A stretch of DNA of 64,000 nucleotides from Flavobacterium psychrophilum. Its GTDB lineage: Bacteria > Bacteroidota > Bacteroidia > Flavobacteriales > Flavobacteriaceae. A program made the position numbers and the translations under genes. The notes beneath the pieces are model-generated. The model saw nothing but the letters and a program-made list of their open reading frames with translations. It did not search any database and had not been told where the DNA came from. The stretch covers positions 28,515-92,514 of the forward strand of contig CAMCFT010000014.1 in assembly GCA_945874225.1 (NCBI GenBank). The letters run 5' to 3'. Positions 60,799-64,000 of the stretch are shown here, piece after piece. The stretch's first letter is position 1. Each line of letters begins with the position of its first letter.

Positions 60799-63700
60799 TT
60801 AAAAGTAAGCTCTCAATTGAACACTTCCCGTGTGAATTGTTTGGCTACTTTCACTTTTTCTTCCTTGATAATTAAAGTTTATATCTAAAAAGTTAGTTAA
60901 GTTTTTTTGCAAAAGTAATCTCCAAGTCAGGTTTTGTCCTGTTTGTAATCCCTCAAGCATTTGGAACCCGACAGACGAAAATTCATTTCCAACGAATTTG
61001 TTTTGGTAAAAAGAAACTTCACCATTCATCGTGAAATTCTTTTTGCCTGAGTATGTAAAGGAAGTTCCAAACCTATTTTGCAGTAAAGTTTCCAAGTTTC
61101 CAATTTGGTTTTCCTTGTTTTGCAGCTCATAAAATAAATCCCAACTCGTGCTTTTTGAAAACAAATAGCTGATTTTTGGAGCCAATTGATAGCCTTTTAT
61201 ATCATAATTCTTTTCAGGAAAATTTTCTGATGCAATGGATGTTTGAATTGTTTTGGCGAAAAAACCAAACAACCAGCTTTTCTTGTACAAATGCGAATAT
61301 TGCAATTGATTTGAACTGTTTTTAGCTTCTTGTGAGCCAATAGAAAGTAAATTTTTAGTCTCATTTTGGATATAAGAATAAGTAAGGGAATGGTATTGTT
61401 TTCCTCGATTAAAGAATAAACTATTCCTGAAACTGGAATTCAATCCCAACACATTTTCAGTAGATTTGTTAAAAGGATTTAAGTCAAAATTATCTCCTTT
61501 ATTTTCTATTTTTCGATCTATAATATAGGAAGTTTGGTTGTAAAAATAAGATAGAGTCTTTTTATATCCATGTTCGTTTTGCCATTGATTAGGGTTCAAA
61601 ACAATCGATTGGGAAAATTTATTCTGGTGCGTTTTGATGTAAATTCGGTTGGGCAAATAGATTCTGATATATTTGGCCTGGTCGATAAAAGGAGCCACTT
61701 CAAACTCCTCTAATTCCTGAATTCCATTGCTATTGTAGTCATTCCAAGTGTAAACTCCCTGTCCGGCAGGAACTTCAAGATAGGTAAATTCCTGTTGCGG
61801 AATGGATCCGGAATTGGTTTCAAAAACGGTCGTAGATTGAATTAATTGATTGAAAAAACGGTCGTTGTAAACCATTCTCGAATTCAGTGAAGGCTCATTT
61901 CTCTTGGCTGCATCAACAAAATTTAAAACCCTGTAATTCACAAAAAGGGATAAATCACTTTTGTTATTTTGAATTAATTTCGATCTCAAGGCAAAGGTTT
62001 GGGAGCTGTTTACGCGTTGAATCATTCCGTTTTGCAAACTGTCATTTGTTCTTTTAAAATAACCCAATTCTACAAAAACCTTGGTACTGTCGCCACGTCC
62101 GGCAAAAAAACCATATTCCGTGAATCTTTGGCTTAAAGCCGAAAATTGATTGGTTGATTTGTTTTTTTCTTGGTTGTCTTCCAATTTTAGACTGGTTCCA
62201 ATCCAGTTTTTCTTGAAATGATATTTGACTAGCGATTGGTTCCTCAGGAATTTCGATGTTGAAATTGTGGCATCACTATTCAGAAAACTTCCCTGACTTT
62301 GAATCCTCCAATTTTTCAAATTAAATAAAGCATTCAGAATATGACGATTTCCGGAAAAACTCTCAGAGAAATCCAGTTTTTCAAATTGGTAAACCAAGTT
62401 TCCTTTTTCCGGCAAAGCCATAAGTATTCCTGAAACCAAATAACTTTGATTGCCAATAGTAGTTATTCCAAGATTCCAATCTCTGCCAAATTCTACATTG
62501 TAAAGCCTTTCAACAGTTCTAAAATCTTTCTGCACATACTGATAATTTGCAAAAGCATCTACATTCCATTTTTTTGAAAACAGTCGTTGTCGTGCATTTA
62601 TTTTTGTTGCCAATCCTTGATTATTCGAGTCGTCCAATGAAGAAAACAGGTTTTTATCGTTGTTGCTCACCCCAATTTCAAAATCGATGGATGTTTTTTC
62701 TGTCGGCTTGTATTTTCCCAAAAATGTGGCGACTTGGATTTTTATGGATGCCACTAATTGAATAACAGGTTCGTAATTTCCTTGAGGAATTCCATTTACG
62801 GGTTCAATATATTCATAAATTCTGCCAATTGTGGCGGTGTTTTTCAAAATATAATTTCCATTATTGGTTCCAACCAAACTGAACCTAACATTATATAATA
62901 CATCCTGTGAATTATTCGAATATTCGAAAAATTCAACGGAGTTTACCATTATTTTTTTGTACAATATTTTGTTGTCAGAATAGGAATCTTGGTAAGCCGA
63001 TTGTGCCACCATTAAATCACTATTGTCCCCGGCATTGGCTAAAATTTGGGCTTGTTCTGTCGAAAGACTTTGTTGCAAAGGCTGATTTTTTAAATCACTT
63101 TCGGAATACAAATAACTGCCAAAACTCCATTTTTTGTTTTCGTGAGAACCGCCAGCATAAGTAACAAATCGGGTGTAATTTTGTTCAGAATATTGATATT
63201 CTATGGTGATTCTCATTTCGGAAGTAATGGTAAAAAGCGGTGTGAAAATGATTTCTCCAGCATTATAATCTATGGTATAATCATTGTTTTCTCCGCGTTT
63301 CAGAAGAATTCCATTTGCATAAACCCGCTCTGAACCTGAAATTACTAGAATATATAATTCTCCATTTTGTCCAATTAATTTATACGGACCTTGATTTCCT
63401 TCCTGACCTACAAAATTGCTTTTGGCATATTGTCCTTTTACTAATGCAGCCGAAGCGAAAACATTGCTTTTGTTTTCTTCTGTTCCAAAGTCAAAATTAG
63501 CGGTCAATCCTTGTGCTTTTTTGTTGAAATTCAGGAATTGAGTTTTATGGTTTTCGAGGAAAACATCTCCGGCTCGAATGTTCCATTTGTCGCTAAAAAG
63601 CTCCATAAAAACATTGTCAAATTGATCCAGCTTTTGTGAATATCCTCCATCTTGTAGCGGAATATTGTTGTCTTGTAACGATGCACGCAAACTAACTTTT

Positions 63701-64000
63701 TCGGATAGTTTTCCGGTGATCTGCAAATCGAGATTCGAGTTTAATACTGTGTTTTGATTGTTGCCAATGGTTACGCCACGTGTGATGCTTCCAGAAGTGT
63801 TAAGTCCGTCGAATGGAATATTTTTTTTCTGTTGAATGGATTCAACGGTATACAAACTTCCTGAAGCAGCTTCGTTACTCACTACTTTACTGGCGTCATA
63901 AATCCGATATTCTTTAGTTAAAATCTCAGGAAGTTTCAGGTAATTTACAGTTATGGAATCTGAACTCTTTGGAAAATTTTCATTTAAAATCAACGTACCT
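60799..64000 (-). CDS. Very large outer-membrane beta-barrel protein (5' end missing)
   Basis: At least 1066 residues; the frame is open to base 64000, so the start lies outside (a TTG at 63993 is not a likely start). Visible: DGLNTSGSITRGVTIGNN, a repetitive beta pattern with many aromatics, KWNIRAGDVFLENHKTQFL, and a C-terminal IHTGSVQLRAYF ending in Phe, typical of barrels. Motifs such as ITRGVTIGNNQN and SLRASLQDNNIPLQDGG recall the internal repeats of the giant SprA-type proteins, but it is a separate family. Conserved hypothetical outer-membrane protein of Bacteroidota; role unknown. Confidence 0.75.
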   Translation of the reverse strand, partial: GTLILNENFPKSSDSITVNYLKLPEILTKEYRIYDASKVVSNEAASGSLYTVESIQQKKNIPFDGLNTSGSITRGVTIGNNQNTVLNSNLDLQITGKLSEKVSLRASLQDNNIPLQDGGYSQKLDQFDNVFMELFSDKWNIRAGDVFLENHKTQFLNFNKKAQGLTANFDFGTEENKSNVFASAALVKGQYAKSNFVGQEGNQGPYKLIGQNGELYILVISGSERVYANGILLKRGENNDYTIDYNAGEIIFTPLFTITSEMRITIEYQYSEQNYTRFVTYAGGSHENKKWSFGSYLYSESDLKNQPLQQSLSTEQAQILANAGDNSDLMVAQSAYQDSYSDNKILYKKIMVNSVEFFEYSNNSQDVLYNVRFSLVGTNNGNYILKNTATIGRIYEYIEPVNGIPQGNYEPVIQLVASIKIQVATFLGKYKPTEKTSIDFEIGVSNNDKNLFSSLDDSNNQGLATKINARQRLFSKKWNVDAFANYQYVQKDFRTVERLYNVEFGRDWNLGITTIGNQSYLVSGILMALPEKGNLVYQFEKLDFSESFSGNRHILNALFNLKNWRIQSQGSFLNSDATISTSKFLRNQSLVKYHFKKNWIGTSLKLEDNQEKNKSTNQFSALSQRFTEYGFFAGRGDSTKVFVELGYFKRTNDSLQNGMIQRVNSSQTFALRSKLIQNNKSDLSLFVNYRVLNFVDAAKRNEPSLNSRMVYNDRFFNQLIQSTTVFETNSGSIPQQEFTYLEVPAGQGVYTWNDYNSNGIQELEEFEVAPFIDQAKYIRIYLPNRIYIKTHQNKFSQSIVLNPNQWQNEHGYKKTLSYFYNQTSYIIDRKIENKGDNFDLNPFNKSTENVLGLNSSFRNSLFFNRGKQYHSLTYSYIQNETKNLLSIGSQEAKNSSNQLQYSHLYKKSWLFGFFAKTIQTSIASENFPEKNYDIKGYQLAPKISYLFSKSTSWDLFYELQNKENQIGNLETLLQNRFGTSFTYSGKKNFTMNGEVSFYQNKFVGNEFSSVGFQMLEGLQTGQNLTWRLLLQKNLTNFLDINFNYQGRKSESSQTIHTGSVQLRAYF

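Noticed and set aside
1..64000. CRISPR array, prophage or complete insertion sequence
   Set aside because: No regularly spaced direct repeats with unique spacers, no phage structural genes and no transposase ORF were seen; the tandem repeats found are short or within genes.

Overview
The window looks like a chromosome segment of a Flavobacterium-type member of the Bacteroidota. The evidence is low GC, SusC/SusD outer-membrane pairs, type IX secretion (T9SS) type A C-terminal sorting domains, -7 promoter elements of the TAnnTTTG type, weak Shine-Dalgarno sequences, and family-typical clusters (ftsX-DUF3098-uppP-truB, hemD-DUF4271, pyrH-frr, dihydroorotase-DUF4296). No rRNA, tRNA, CRISPR array, prophage or complete insertion sequence was seen.

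Region 1 (1-14.4 kb) is a beta-glucan utilisation locus. A minus-strand operon runs SusC, SusD, a SusE/F-position surface lipoprotein, a GH16 endo-glucanase lipoprotein, an endonuclease/exonuclease/phosphatase-fold secreted protein and a GH3 beta-glucosidase. A start-proximal FG-GAP/VCBS gene runs off the left edge. A divergent AraC-type regulator and a cytoplasmic GH94 cellobiose phosphorylase follow. The inferred route is cutting at the surface, import of oligomers by SusCD, then hydrolysis (GH3) or phosphorolysis (GH94).

Region 2 (14.7-43.8 kb) is mostly housekeeping: rpoN, asnS, an MMPL exporter, a CPA2 antiporter, pyrH-frr, ftsX-uppP-truB, leuS, a zinc peptidase, hemD, a polyprenol-phosphate sugar transferase, dihydroorotase, tyrS, a LuxE-like acyl-protein synthetase and two T9SS cargo genes. 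It is peppered with repeats. These include a GxxExxY gene framed by inverted repeats, GTCATTTCGACG hairpin elements, heptamer tandem repeats just upstream of three start codons, a leader element shared by pyrH and leuS, and GC-rich palindromes inserted in frame in leuS and in the LuxE-like gene. A YoeB-type toxin gene is broken by a one-base frameshift next to its intact antitoxin.

Region 3 (44.1-59.6 kb) is a probable phosphate-starvation regulon. It holds a PhoB/PhoR-like pair, a TonB-dependent receptor, a 1028-residue T9SS surface protein built from two near-identical halves, an OprP-type porin, two tandem PstS proteins, PstC with an unusual repeat-filled periplasmic loop, PstA, PstB and PhoU. 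The promoters of the surface-protein gene and the porin gene carry arrays of hexamers resembling TTAACA on an exact 11-bp period, and both arrays end 9 nt before the -7 element. This looks like a Flavobacterium Pho box, and together with the receptor and surface protein it is the best candidate here for a little-described system.

Region 4 (59.6-64 kb) has a MurG-like glycosyltransferase and a very large outer-membrane barrel protein whose start lies beyond the right edge.
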